A stretch of 64,000 nucleotides of DNA from NCBI GenBank assembly GCA_963573315.1, contig OY752149.1:1550001-1614000 (forward strand), given 5' to 3'. Positions 1 through 12,245 of the stretch are shown here, one piece after another. The stretch's first letter is position 1; every line of letters begins with the position of its first letter. Source of the DNA: Entomortierella parvispora. Its lineage: Eukaryota > Mortierellomycota > Mortierellomycetes > Mortierellales > Mortierellaceae. A program made the position numbers and the translations under genes. The notes beneath the pieces were generated by a model. That model was not told the origin of the DNA. It saw only the letters and a program-made list of their open reading frames with translations, and made no database searches.

Positions 1-648
1 ACAACATCGTTTAGCTCTCCAGAAAAGTTGGCAATCTCCAGTTCCAGCTCTTCAAGATACCGCCTGTGCTCGTCGTTTCTGGTAGCTGTTGAAAAAAAAA
101 AAATAGTTGAAAAATAAAGGGAATATCAGTCGTGAGTGCTAGATTCTTGAAAAAACAGATGCAACAACATCGCAGTCCATTCCACTATGACATGACGTGA
201 CATACATAGCTCCTGAATATCAGCATTTGTGAGGGCCATGGGTTCATCTGCCAAAAGTTGCTTCAAAAACTTTTCCTTGGTGGCGTGTTCGAGATAGTTG
301 AACCGATATTTTTCGAACAGTTCCTGAGAAAGAAAAGAAAGTGGTGAATTTCAGCATCCAGTTTTTGCCATGAAACCGTTCCTTTTCTTGCAAGTTGATT
401 TCCTTTTGGCCCTTACTTGGTAGTAGAGCTGATCGCTTTGCTGCTGTGTCAGGGCAATGGCTGCTCCTCCGGCCTGAGCCTCCAGTTTGCTGAGTTTATT
501 GTTCTCCAGGAACTGGTTGTGTAGTCCATGGAGATATAGCTGCATCGTCCGGTATTCTTCCTTGAGTCTATAGGCGTAATATGTAGAGAGGGGGTCCCTT
601 GTCAGCTGAATGAATATAGTCCATTGAGGAAGTAGCGGGGAAGGTCTT

Positions 649-699
<51 letters not shown>

Positions 700-824
700 A
701 TCCAGTCCAACAGCCTGGCAGCATGCACACACACATACTCATTGTTCCTCTCTGTGGCCCTTCTGGTCTCTTCCGGATTGAGAGCGGACCATGGCGCGGC
801 TGTGGTCCTTGCATGCGAGTCCAT
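1..824 (-). CDS. Unidentified coiled-coil protein, 5' part (runs off left edge)
   Basis: Four exons can be joined in phase: 824..739, 645..417, 323..206 and 85..1, all with GT-AG introns; the gene continues past position 1. Translation starts at the ATG at 822-824 (MDSHARTTAAPW). The visible product of about 170 residues is hydrophilic and helical. It contains YYAYRLKEEYRTMQLYLHGL, then RFNYLEHATKEKFLKQLL, then a charged coiled-coil stretch (RRYLEELELEIANF). I do not recognise the family with certainty. The EHATKEKFL segment followed by a Glu-rich coil is reminiscent of kinetochore subunits such as Fta4/CENP proteins, but this is a guess. The first intron (646-738) contains an A-tract and a GA microsatellite. 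It is divergent from the rhodanese gene, 220 bp apart. Confidence 0.6.
646..738. repeat. poly-A and (GA)n microsatellite inside intron 1
   Basis: A run of As (about 650-669) is followed by a GA dinucleotide run to about 697. On the coding (minus) strand this is a CT-rich then T-rich tract ending in TTGAAG, which serves as the polypyrimidine tract and acceptor of intron 1 of the left-edge gene. Confidence 0.8.
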
Positions 825-1044
825 GAGTGTGTCCTGGATTGAGTCGAGATGGAAAGAAAGAGAGCGAGCGCGTGCAACAAAGGTGAACACAACGCGCTTC
901 AAAAGGGGGACAGACGGGCAGAAAAGGACAAGCCACAGCCACAGATTGGTGGCGTCTCTTTTTAGTCTTTCTTTCTGTGTTCTTTTCTCTGTTCCCTTCC
1001 TTCTTTCTTTCTAGTCCTTCCTTGTCTCTTCGTTTTAAGGACCC

Positions 1045-2604
1045 ATGACCAACACAACCGACGCCCGATGGGTTGCCAGGAAGCGAGCTCAGAACCGCAT
1101 GGTCCAAGAAAGGCGAACAGACATCCATTCATGGACCTGCTGTGACCTGAGCCTCACCGAGGCGTCGTCCATGTACCGCCATGTCGCCGACGTCCATGCA
1201 GACGTACTGGATCAGCAAACACACATTGAGCTTCAGAAACAGTCTGCACGCTATTTGGAGAAGCAAGAGCGACAGGTCATGGTGGATGCACAATTCAGAG
1301 CTCGCCGAGCTGAAAAATATGCCAGTGACCCTATCAGCATGGATTGTTCTTGCGACCCAACCCAAGGAACAGTCATCCTGTTCTATGCCTATCTTCCCAT
1401 CCCTGATCCTTCCGCGCTGGCGGTGCAACATCGAGCTTGGTCACAGGACCTTGACCTCTGTGGCAAAGTAAAGCTTGCGCACGAGGGTATCAATGCCACC
1501 CTTGCTGGCTCGGTCGCATCCATCACTCAATACATTGACCATATTTCGGACCTACCAGAGCTAGAGTCCCTTCAGCTCTCCCGTCATTCATCCTCTGACT
1601 CATCAAGACCGGGATCCTTGAACAAGAGGCGATACAACTTCTTTAAGCCTACGCCGGGATGTATACATGTCTTTGGTGCAACAATGTCGATCAAAGTGGT
1701 GGACGAGATTTGTCCACTGGGTGCTCCCGAGATGAGTGTCTTCCAGGACCCAATGAACAGGACGGGCAAACTTCCCCCGGCAGACTTTCATGCGAAATTG
1801 AAAGAGCTGCAACATCAAGAAGATGTGGTGGTCCTGGACGTGCGAAACTACTACGAGTCATCAATTGGTCATTTCCTAGGCGCCGTCATGCCTCCTATCC
1901 GAAAGTTTTCCTCATTTCGAGACTATGTCGATCGTAACAGGGACCAATTTGCGGGGAAAACAATCCTATCCTATTGTACAGGAGGAATCCGCTGGTAAGG
2001 AGGGAGCTTAAGATTCAAACAAAGCCGTGTTGCTGTAGTCATGGCCGTCCATGTGTACTTGAATCCCTAATATTGCCTCGGACCTTTTCATTTCCCTAGT
2101 GAAAAGGCCACTACCTATCTGCGACAATCCCTGGAGGCTGTGGAGGGCTCTAAACCACCAAATGTGTTGATGTTGGAAGGAGGAATTCACAACTACTTGG
2201 AATGGATCAAGCAGGAAAACGATCCCAAGGAATCGCTGTGGCTCGGGAAAAACTATGTGTTTGATGCACGACAATCTCTTGGGCTTGCAGGATCACAATC
2301 GCTTCCAGATAGCGATCGGCTAGTGTCCTTTTGTCAAGGATGTACAGTAGCGTGTGCGCGCTACGTAAAATGTGATGGATTTGGATGTCATCGACTTATC
2401 ATTGCTTGCGAGAACTGCTCTCCTACGATACCAAACGGCCAGAGTGGCATGTGTTGCTGTGAGGATTGCAAAGAAATGGGCGAGCGCGTGCTCAAATACG
2501 TAGACTCTGCCATAGTTCCTGCGCCTGGTGAAACCAGGGTAAAGAGGGGCATCTGCTCTTGTGAACGTGCTCGCCGGATGGCCCTAGGTGTAGAAGAAAA
2601 ATAA
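1045..2604 (+). CDS. Rhodanese-domain protein, TrhO/YceA-TSTD2 type
   Basis: Two exons, 1045..1994 and 2100..2604, give 484 residues. The intron splits the Cys codon of GGIRCEKATTYL. Order: an N-terminal basic region, then the UPF0176/TrhO-type N-domain (VILFYAYLPIPDP, KVKLAHEGINATLAGS), a rhodanese domain with active-site loop SYCTGGIRC (Cys near residue 311), and a Cys-rich tail (CQGCTVACARYVKCDGFGCH, then CENC, CCCEDC). Bacterial TrhO hydroxylates uridine 34 of tRNA. The eukaryotic TSTD2-like proteins share this layout, so a tRNA-modifying or sulfurtransferase role is inferred. The stop lies only 86 bp from the convergent Cwf19 stop. Confidence 0.9.
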
Positions 2605-2690
2605 ACATCTCTTACAAAATAACATCTCTTGCAAAATACCGCCAGCTATTATCTCTGGCTCAACTGTTCAAGTGGTGTGGAAACGCAAGT

Positions 2691-4909
2691 TTATTTGCTG
2701 CTGCTGCTTCCAGCTTCAGCTCCATCCAATGATTGGGTCCAGTCCCATGGCTTCCAAGATTTCTGAAAGTCTTTTACACGCCTTGGATTTTCGGATACTG
2801 GAATCCGTTTGCCGTTGCGTCTTTGCCATTGCGTCGAGTCCATCTCACAAATGGAGGCAAGGACTTCTTTGGCAAAGTAGTCACTGAATTGATCCGCATC
2901 CTCAATGACGTGGCCATATCCCTTGTCGGGAGATCCAAGCCAGACGTGAAAGAATGGCATTTTGGGCGTCAGTCTTCGACGGAATCCTCCATTGCTCGCT
3001 AGTTTTGCATCGGTCTCAATCAGTTTTTTATGCTGCGACCATTCTTCGTCTGCGCTCAAGATGGCCTCCTGTTTTTCAAAACAATATCAAATGGAGGTAG
3101 GTCATTAGATTTTGCACTTGAAAGAGTGGTTTAGCAATCTCCATATTTAAACAAATCACTTGCCTTGAAGTATCCTGGTGCTGCACGACCGGCCTCCCAG
3201 GGTATAGGAATGCACTCGATAGCAGTGTGTTTTTGCCACTTGAGGTTGATAACTGTCTCTGTAAAGATCATGGCTTTGTCCTGAGCAGCGTTCATCTGGA
3301 TCAAGCACTTCATGAAGTTCCGGATCTCATCCCAGGCATCATCATCCAGTTCCAGTGTTGACGTGACATGTTGGGCAGGAACAATGAGACAGTGACCAGG
3401 CAAGAACTCTTTGTATAAGGGGAGGCCCAAGTACACACGGTTTCCCATAGATACAACAGCCATCTGAGGTTGAACTCGCCCCTCATCCTTGAAGCACATG
3501 GCACAATTATCCAGAGCCGTTTGGGTCTTTCGATGATCAAAGATGGCCGCATTCTTGAGCTGTTCATCTGTCTTCTTTACCGTCCTGGCAATTTTGTCCG
3601 CATTATCATCCATGTAGTCGTTGTCATCCTATATATAAAAAAGAATCGGCGGTTAATCATCTCCGCAATGGCCTCTTCGATCAAAGGTTCCTACAGGTCA
3701 AATAACTTTGACAAACTTGCCTTGAAGACAGTATCACGAGTGATACGGCGAGCCAGTTCCTGATCCATGTCTTCGCCCAAGCCCATTTTTTCTCGACGCA
3801 GCATCTCATGCAGATCCAAGTCACCCTCTTCTCCTTGGTAAGCGATTCTGTTGCCTTGTTCATCGTGTGTTGCTTCTTTTTTGGGCTTTCCTTGCGGTTT
3901 GCTGTTTCCAGGGCGCAATCCGTATACAGGCGAGGCTGACCCGCTTGAAGGACGCCCCATAGTCTGTACCACCACTACCCGTGGAGGTTCTGGTGGTGGC
4001 CTGGATGCAGCTTCAGCAATCGTCTTTTGAGCATCTTCATATTCCTTCTCAAGTGCATCCGCATCAGGCAAGCCCATCATCTTTGCACGGATTGCCTTTG
4101 CCTTCATCTTGTTGAGCTGCGCGGGGGTGATCGTGGGTTCCGCTGCTTGACTAGGTGTTGGCGATGACACGTGAGTGGCAAAGGGTGAAGGAATTGGGGT
4201 GTATCTCTTTTCTTGTTCCTTCTCCCGCTCCTTTTCTCTAGCTCTCCTTGCCAACTCTTTTGCCTGCCGCTCCTGTTCATCCATGGGTCTCTGGAAAGGA
4301 GAGGAGGCTGCAGAGCTAAACTCTGAGAGACGACCGCTCTTTGATCGTGATTTTTCGTCGCGTTCACGGTGGGTACTCTCATATGGCGAATCACCATCGC
4401 GACTGCTGCTACTGACTGTATTCCGACGCTTATCGCGATCGTCACGATCTTCCCGATCGCGCCGGTGCTTGTCATCATGGTGTCGGCTCTCTTTGTGGCG
4501 TTTGTCCCTGTCATCGCGGTGGTCACGTTCATCTCTGTCCTTGCGCTTGTGATCGTCCCGTCGCCTGTCATCCCTGCGAGAGTCCCGATCATCTCGCTTG
4601 TCACCTCGTCTGTCGCTCTTCCTGCTCATTCTACGATCGAGTTCCTTCTTCTCTGCCAATGCTTCCCTGTATTTCTCTATTGACTATAACATAGTGAACA
4701 GTTCGTTAGCTGAGGACACTCAATTTTTTTTTCAACGTATTAGACTTGAAAAGAGGACATACTCCGAAACGCTCTTCACCAATGACCTCCTCTGGGACGC
4801 CCTCCTCTGCTGCCGTTTCCTTGACACGTTTCAGCTTGGCCATCCTCCAGCTTGAGCCGGCATCGCCAAAGGTGTGATTCGATGACTGCGGGCTATCCGT
4901 TGTGTCCAT
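2691..4909 (-). CDS. cwf19: Cwf19-like spliceosome-associated protein (CWF19L2 type)
   Basis: Four exons, 4909..4763, 4683..3721, 3628..3164 and 3068..2691, give 650 residues. The N-terminus (GSSWRMAKLKRVKETAAEEG) is typical of Cwf19 and is followed by a long Arg-Asp/Glu/His low-complexity stretch. The CwfJ C-terminal domain 1 is HIT-like (NCAMCFKDEG, GHCLIVPAQHV). CwfJ C-terminal domain 2 follows (GGFRRRLTPKMPFFHVWLG, GYGHVIEDADQF). In yeasts and animals the family helps recycle lariat introns and late spliceosomes. Introns 2 and 3 both use a GC donor (AAG|GCAAGT): only these joins keep the frame and restore the conserved FKDDNDYMDDNADK and GYFKEAILSADEEW junctions. The first 49 residues are encoded by a separate exon. 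Confidence 0.93.
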
Positions 4910-5346
4910 GGCTGGTGGTGATGGTGTGTGCGATGGTAATAAGAATAATGTATGAAGATTTATTTTCGCGTGGGCGGTTCTCCTTTCCCACAAGGTAGGA
5001 AAGACGCTCGCCCTCTAATTGCATGGCGCTCAGCCTCTACAGCGCAAACACGAAATAGTCTCCGGTGACGTATTTGCGCGCCATTTGTGCCGATGCATAT
5101 GGCGCGTACAGCCCTCGCAGAAGGGGCCAGGTTGTACGCGTCCCTTTCCCCCAATCGCTTATTTCATTCATTCACTCATTCCATTCCTTTCATTCACTTT
5201 GCTCCGCCCCTCCCTTCGACCCTCCATCTCCCAGGACGACAAGGACAACCCACCTCCAGGACAACACACCGCCAACACTACCGCCAGTTTGACTTAAGCT
5301 CGCACACCCAGAAGCAAAAAGCACATTCATCTACACTATAGCCATC
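4910..5346. promoter_or_regulatory. Divergent promoter region of cwf19 and rpn9
   Basis: 437 bp lie between the start codons of the two divergent genes. It is pyrimidine-rich on the plus strand from about 5155 to 5235 (repeated CATTCA and CCTT motifs), consistent with an rpn9 transcription start or leader. I found no clear TATA box and no copy of the yeast proteasome element GGTGGCAAA. Confidence 0.5.
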
Positions 5347-7144
5347 ATGGAGATTGACTCGGACATTCCTCACTTCCTGGCTGCTCAGAAGCAGCACGCC
5401 CCAGCCTCGCTTCAGAACTACTACCATACCTTTGAGGATCTCTATGAGCGCAAGTATGTGGTGCCCGTCTGTCTGTCTGTCTGTCTGTCCTACTCCCTCG
5501 TCTTCCGCTGTAGAGGACGTGCGGAAGGACAAGCTCGTATCTTGAGACTCACCCGACTCACCTTCGTTCCCTTTCCGTAGATTGTGGCACCAGTTGACAT
5601 TGTCTGTTCAGGAGTTTGTATCAAAGCCAGAGTCAGGACCCTTCCAAGTGGCGCTTTACCACCATTTTATCTCGGACTGGGCTGAGAAGATGAGCCAGCT
5701 CAAGCTGGTGACCTTGGGTGTTGCTGCTGCTCGTCAGATTCCTGGTAAGCAAGGAGAACACAGAGTTTTGGATGCCCTCCACACTGGATCATATGCAGTC
5801 GACTCTTCTGTTCCGAAAGCCAGTAACTGACTGGTCATTTTCGGATCTCAATAGACCATAAGGAGGCAAGAGAGTTTTTGAAGACTCTGACAGAAAAGGT
5901 CAACAAGGATGAGACAAGAGACGCCTATGTGTTGGCAAAGATGGAGACGACTCATTTCGGACTACTCCTGGGTGATCTCGACTCGACAAAGAGCGATCTG
6001 GACGAGTGCTCAAAGTACCTGGATAGCTTTGATTCGGTCGATCCTCATATCAATGCCAGCTTCCTCCGTGTGTCTGCAGACTATTACAAGGTAAAGCGAC
6101 TCGTGAAAGAAAAGAATGGAACCCTGACTGGGTCTATGAATGCTCTATTCCTTACTAAAGATGTCATTTTTGTTTCTTGGCTCGTAACAGATTAAGGCAG
6201 ATTACGCCAAATATTACAAGAATGCGTTGCTCTACTTGGCCTGTGTGAACATTGATGATCTTTTACCCGCAGAAAAGGCGAGCCGTGCCAATGATCTCGC
6301 CCTCTCGGCATTGTTGGGCGACTCGATCTATAACTTTGGAGAGCTGGTAAGGGGGTCGACCAACTTTTGCTGTTAATATATGGCTTCTTGGACGTGGAGT
6401 CTGATTTGCGCTCTGTTACTCGTCTCATTCGTCTGTTTATAGCTGATGCACCCTATTCTGGAGTCTTTGGTCGGAACAGAGCGTGAATGGCTCAAGAACT
6501 TGCTCTATGCCTTCAACAGTGGCGACATTGGAAAGTTTGAGGCACTTGCACCTCATTTCGCCCAAGAGGTATGAACACGCATATCTGATATCCTGAAAGG
6601 AGGCAAGGAGGCTGTGACTATCATAATTACGAATGAATGCGCATCATGGACTGAACCCCCCCCCCCCCCCCCCATTCACTTCTCCTTCTTTAGCTCATTT
6701 TGCAGAACAATATTACAGCTCTCCGCCAAAAGATTTGTCTGATGTCGTTGACAGAGACGGTTTTTAAGCGTAGCTCTGATAACCGATCGATCCCTTTCAG
6801 CACCATTTCATCAGAGACCAAGTTGCCCTTGGAGGAGGTAAACATTCATACAGGAAGCGTCTATTGGCATTCAGACATCCGTCTTTGTTCAATCTCTGTC
6901 GCTAATATTCTTCTTGATCTTGATTTTCTAGGTTGAAATTTTGGTCATGAAGGCATTGTCTCTTGGACTGATCAAGGGAACCATTGACCAAGTAGACGAG
7001 GTGGTCAGAGTCCACTGGGTCCAGCCCCGTGTGTTGGACAGACAGCAAATCCAGGGCATGCAGGAGCGTCTCACAGCCTGGAACGACAATGTCAAGAAGA
7101 CTGCCATTGTCATGGAAGCCGAGGCCTTGGAGGTGTATGCTTGA
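5347..7144 (+). CDS. rpn9: 26S proteasome lid subunit Rpn9/PSMD13
   Basis: Seven exons (5347..5453, 5581..5744, 5855..6090, 6191..6346, 6443..6568, 6694..6837, 6932..7144) sum to 382 codons, or 381 residues, the usual Rpn9 length. The start MEIDSDIPHFLAAQ is followed by a TPR-like helical N-domain (LYERKLWHQLTLSVQEF, RDAYVLAKMETTHFGLLL). Then comes ELLMHPILESLVGTEREWL, and a C-terminal PCI winged helix (LPLEEVEILVMKALSLGLIK, VRVHWVQPRVLD). Rpn9 is a non-catalytic scaffold of the 19S regulatory lid. Intron 1 holds a CTGT repeat and intron 5 a poly-C tract. The gene converges on the RhoGEF gene with 155 bp between the stops. Confidence 0.95.
6657..6673. repeat. poly-C tract in rpn9 intron 5
   Basis: An uninterrupted run of about 17 Cs lies upstream of the exon 6 acceptor and appears to be its polypyrimidine tract. 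Confidence 0.85.
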
Positions 7145-7299
7145 ACAGTCCACAAAAATAAAATAAAAAATAAAGTGGATCCAACTTGGGCGAAACACAA
7201 TCACCTGTAAACGACGTCTTTTCAAACTTGAGCTCCACATCGATCATCATCGATTGGTTTGTTTTATTATTCTTTTTCATATCTTGATTAGTTTCGAGA

Positions 7300-10200
7300 T
7301 TAAGGATATCCTCCAGAGCTCCAAGTCGTCGCATGCTGACCTTGGTATTGCTGTTGTTGTTGTTGTTGTTGCTGCTGGTACTGCTGTTGATGCTGATGCT
7401 GTTGTTGCTGTTGCTGATCGCCTTGGTCTTCACCGTCCTCCAAAGGAGCCTGGACCTGTGGATACGGCTGATTGGACGGCAAGTAAGGGTGCGTCGGGTA
7501 TGCTGGGTAGATTTGCTGATGCGAGAATCGTGGTGAAGGCCGCTGTGGAATGGGAGGCGCCTGTTGCTGTTGCAGCGACTTTCCCTGGAGGGCCGGTGTT
7601 TGCTGCCATGACTGCTGCGGGGTCTGACCATAGTATTGCTGATCAGCAAGAGAATGAGAGGAACCGGATGGCCCTGCCAGAATTGGGTTCGGATGAGTAT
7701 GAGTTGCCAGAACTGCAGGTCCAGAGCCATTCGTGGATAGAACCGGCTGCAAGGCCGACGACATCAGGTGTGAAGGGGATGATGTTGGCGACGACGGTTG
7801 GGGATAGATTTGAGAGTTGGGGCGTTGACCAAGGCCTAATTTGCTGCCGAGGTTGTACTCTTTCGAATCCAAAAGCCCATTACCGACCTTGGGTGCTGGT
7901 GCACACTGCTGCAACTTGACAATCTGACGGACCTCGCCGTTGTTGGGGTCGGCCAGCAAGAGTTGAATGACTGCGTTGCCATTAAAGTCCACAGACGAGT
8001 AAAGCTTGCGAATGTTCTCGCCCAGGATCAGTTGCTCCAAAGCACCGGTTTCGATATGTCGGATCTCGATCAAGCCCGTCTCAAACGCCACAATGTACGG
8101 ATATGCCAACGCAAACGATTCCGGACGACCCTCCCATTCGATCAGTTCCTTCTTGGCTAGCTCGCCCTTCTTGGTCATCAAGAAAGCAAAGTCTACAGTG
8201 ACAATAGGTTCATGGTCAGTTCAGGTATTCCGCCTAAGAAAAAAAAAATGTCGACTTTTTCATATGGGGCTCTAAACTCACCTCGATAGCACATCAAAAA
8301 GCCATCTGCCTTGATTCTGAACATGCTCACTGGAGTACTGGGTCGCGAATCCAGAAAGGCATAGTTGGGATCGCCACGGAGGGGGAACACCTGGGTATTG
8401 TTCAAGTTCTCTAGCATCAAGACTTCGAAGCCCTTTTGGCAGACAACGCAGACCATCTTGGCCAACATCAATAATTGAGAGGAATCGGTGCCAACATAGA
8501 ATCTCTTGTAGAGCTTGAACCATTCAGACTTGTTGGACTTTCCGAACGAAAGACTGAATCCTCCGCGATGACTGCCGCCAAGGACAGCGTTCTCCAAAGG
8601 CTCAAAGGCCGAGAAATGGCTCTCGCCCGCGTTCTTCTTCTTCATGGTGATGACGAGGGTCTTGCCTACACAAGTGCCAGCGGAAAAATACTGGACACTT
8701 TTACCCAGTTGTTGGCCAATCTGCAGTGATTTTTCGGAATTGGGGTCCAAACAGCTCAAGTTGAACGCCTTTAGGACCTTGCCACTCAAAACGAGCAGAA
8801 TGTGGTAGGCCTCCAACACACTGACTTGACTAACCATCAATTCGTTCAAGGCCAAGCGGAAACTGTATGGATCATCCTCCATTCCAACAAAGACGCCATC
8901 TTCTGTTCCAATCACGACTCGTCGCTTGCCATCCAAGACGTTCAAATAAGGTGCAGAGCAGGTGACACGTCGACCATCCAAAGGATTGTGCACTAGGTTG
9001 GCTGCGGGGATGGGCGGGGCTGCGTTCATATGTGTAATCACGGCAGTCTTGAACAGGTGGGATCCAGATACGGCTTCCTGGCGACGCGCCTGCGCAATCT
9101 CCATTTGCTCCAAAAACTGGTCCCTGTCTGCAGAAGTCATGTAGAGGGTATATACACCTCCACGACGACCACGATGCTCAATAGTCACTGGCGCAGTATA
9201 TTTGGTGTCCTGGAATCCCAAACGATATGCCGCTTCATGCTGATGGCCACCAACGATGGATTGGCGGTGTCCAGAGCCTGTAGACTTTGTAGAGTTTGTC
9301 AGCTTCTTGCCCTGAACCGGCTCCCGGCCATTCAAGACCGACACGGGCTTGCCATCATCGGGCCAAACATGAATGAGTTCGAGAGGAATAGGCTATGAAA
9401 ATAAGGCGATCATGGCCAGGTTTAGCGTCAGTTATACGGAAACATGGAACCATCAGAGCATTTACGAGCCAGATTTTCCCTTACGTTTTTCGATATTTGA
9501 TACACGGATCCATCTTTGTCGCTTAGCTTGTCTCGCTTTTCTTTGGTCATCAATAATACATGGTCAAAGAGGAAGACTCGGAGCTCGATGATTTGGACAT
9601 CAAAGTTGGCACGCCTCTTGACCAAACATTCAAAGTGCAACTTTCTCGATTTCTCTGCGAGCTTGAGGTCTTGGTGGCACTCTCCAGACTTCCAAAAGAT
9701 CTTGTCTTGAACGGTGAGCAGTCGGACGTGTCGGTGTCCCTCCGGAATACAGGAGTCGACTCGTTTTCCAAGCTCGGTACAAACTCGGATAACCTCCTGA
9801 ACAGTCTCCCTGTCCAAAACGTCCTCGTCGGTCCTCTTGACAATCTCACTGAGCAAAAGAGGGTATCGGGGAACGCGCTGGTATGGTTGTCCAATAAAAT
9901 GGCGAAGACCTAGTCGTCGAGCCTCGGGATGGCGTGTGCAGTCTTTGAGGAACTGGGCAAATCGCGGATTTCTGGCTTCCTCTCTCTTGTAGGTAAACTC
10001 TGAGATGACAATTCTAGAGATGAATCGAATGTAAGCTTGCTCAAATCCGGCGATATGGGCAAGCAGGACATCGCCAATGGATTCGACCAGAGGCTGCTCC
10101 TCCTGACGGACGCGAAGATCTGCGAGGAGTCTTTTGTTCAAGGCCAAGAGCTCTTTAAAGTTCATAAAAACATCCTCGATCAATATCTCCAGGCGCTCCG

Positions 10201-12245
10201 GTTCAATAATGTCGCTGGCGCGGAGTGGGGTTATGAAAATCTAGGACAATGCGCAAAATAAAAAAGAAAAAAAGAGAATCGTTCGTAATGTCAGTACAGA
10301 CTTTTGATGTTATGGAACATGAGACGGGACGCGTTTCAAAGAGGAAAGCATTGGCAAAAACATACCTCCTCCAGCAACTCCAGGTCGCGGACGTAATTGT
10401 GCTCCGTCTGGATGACCTCAAAAATGGCCTCCTGTCTGTTACGTTCCTTTTTGGACGCGGCAGCCACGACGCTTGCAGGGACCGAGTTGGCCCAGACCTT
10501 TTCTTGCGAGCTAAAGGCGGACATTTCGCTATTGTGTCTGCCCAGCACCTGGGACTGTTTCAGGAAAGGATAGAAAGTGGTGGCAAATTATCAATTTGCT
10601 GTCTGCAATGTACTGTGTGCATGTAGCTGCATGATGTCACATGCCGGCCAGTTTCAGTCATCAAACGAGTACGTACGATATTCTGGCGATTAGGGCACAG
10701 GTACGAGTAACAGGGTGATCCGCCAGGCTGGCAGTCGTAGCTGTAGCATGGAGTGGTGTAAGGGAAAACACCGACCGGTGCAGATGGAAACTCGGTCCTT
10801 CCAGGGATGAACGCCAACGTTGCCTCTGTGAAAAAGTACTGATCATTGTTCGAGTCGAACAGCACCATATTGATGCCGCCTCCAAAGAACAAGCCTTGCT
10901 GCTCCATCGAGCGAGCGATTGCGAGAGCATGCCGCCTGTCGTCGAGCTTGGTCAACTCCACAATCACGTCCTACATCAACAAACAAAAACGGCACATTCG
11001 AAGACAATCAGTGGCATAAAAAAAAAAAAAAAAAGGCACATGTCGACTCTGAGGGAATAAAGCAGTGCCACCTACCACAGCCTCCTTTCCAGTGAATGTG
11101 ACAGGGAACTCGAGTCCATAGTTCGCAGACTCCAAGCGTTTGGACTCGTTTTGCAACATTTTCTCGCGAAAGGCGACAGCGATAGTCGAGAGAATACCGG
11201 CATTGAAATCTATCAAGAGTCGAGCCGCCTCAGATAAAGAGCCACTGTCCTGGCTGTCCACGTCCCCATTTTCATGGATAGCACCTTGGTGGGTAGTATA
11301 GGGCGAAGGTGGGAATCCTGGAGAAGAGGGTTGACTCCATGCAGTATGAACAGTCGAGGACCCGGTCGACGTTCTGTAGAGCTGACTCACAGAGCTGGCA
11401 GAAGGCGACTGTTGAGGAAAACCATGGCCGTCTGCAAAAGGATACTGAGGTTGCTGCAACTGGGGAAGATGTTCATGCGACTGGTAAGCTTGATGCGTCT
11501 TTGCAGCCGGGGTATAGCTTCCTGTTGGTTGGGGGGTGTACTGCTGTTGCTGTTGCTGTTGATAACCAAGAGAAGACTGATCCTGTTGCCTTTGCCGAGG
11601 AGGGGACGAGATGTTAAGACTCGAGACGTCGTTTTGGAGGTCCTGGTTCGAAAGGTTCATGTCTTGCCGATAGTTGGATTGAAATGACCGTCTGGGCTCG
11701 CCTTCCTCCTCGCTGACCTGAGCAAGCTTGTATCCGGATGATGATGGGTGCTGCTGTGTCGGTGTTCTGTATAAGACCGAGTCCCTTAAGGAAACAGAGC
11801 CATGGCTGCCTGCGGAAGAAAGCTGGTCCGTGGACCGCCTTGCAGCACCAGATGAACTTTGTGCCGCTCCGGTCGACGCATGTGCATACTGTGGTTGATA
11901 TGACTGCGACTGTGGCGACGGTTGGAAGGCTGGCAATTGATACTCCTGTTGCAGGGGTGAAGGGTGCTGATGCTGGATAGGTGGCAGGGTGTACAGAGAA
12001 GATCCATTCAGGGTATGGGGAAGCCCATGATCCTCTGCAAAGGCGCCGTTGGTGGCCTGCTGGCGTAAAGTCGAGCTGGGGTCGGGTCTACGTATGCTCT
12101 GCATCCTGTCTTTCTTTTGGGCCGACGGTACGTACGAGCTTGTGGGCTTGTATGCTACAGGAGCCAATGGGTTGATCCTGTTGGAGCCGTTGCCGTTGGG
12201 GCCTTGGCCACCCTGGGTGGAAGGAGGAGTTGAGTATGAGGCCAT
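7300..12245 (-). CDS. Rho guanine nucleotide exchange factor, DEP-like/DH/PH/CNH (Rom1/2 type)
   Basis: Six exons (12245..11076, 10970..10677, 10554..10366, 10240..9485, 9392..8282, 8192..7300) give 1,470 residues. The first 390 are Ser/Gln/Pro-rich and disordered. A DEP-like segment follows (KLDDRRHALAIARSMEQQGL). The DH/RhoGEF domain spans about 520-720 (ERNRQEAIFEVIQTEHNYV, FIGQPYQRVPRYPLLLSEIV). A PH domain spans about 730-850 (VFLFDHVLLMTKEK). A citron/CNH domain spans about 900-1,260 (RVVIGTEDGVFVGMEDDPY). The tail is poly-Gln. This matches fungal Rom2/Rgf-type activators of Rho1, which link wall stress to glucan synthesis and the Pkc1 pathway at the plasma membrane (known of the family). 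It shares a 1.67-kb divergent upstream region with the phosducin-like gene. Confidence 0.93.
7340..7412. repeat. poly-Gln-encoding triplet repeat
   Basis: TTG/CTG triplets on the plus strand encode the interrupted Gln/His run near the C-terminus of the RhoGEF protein. Confidence 0.85.

Noticed and set aside
1134-1200. C2H2 zinc finger in the rhodanese protein N-terminus
   Set aside because: The segment TCCDLSLTEASSMYRHVADVH has adjacent cysteines and does not fit C-x2-4-C spacing.
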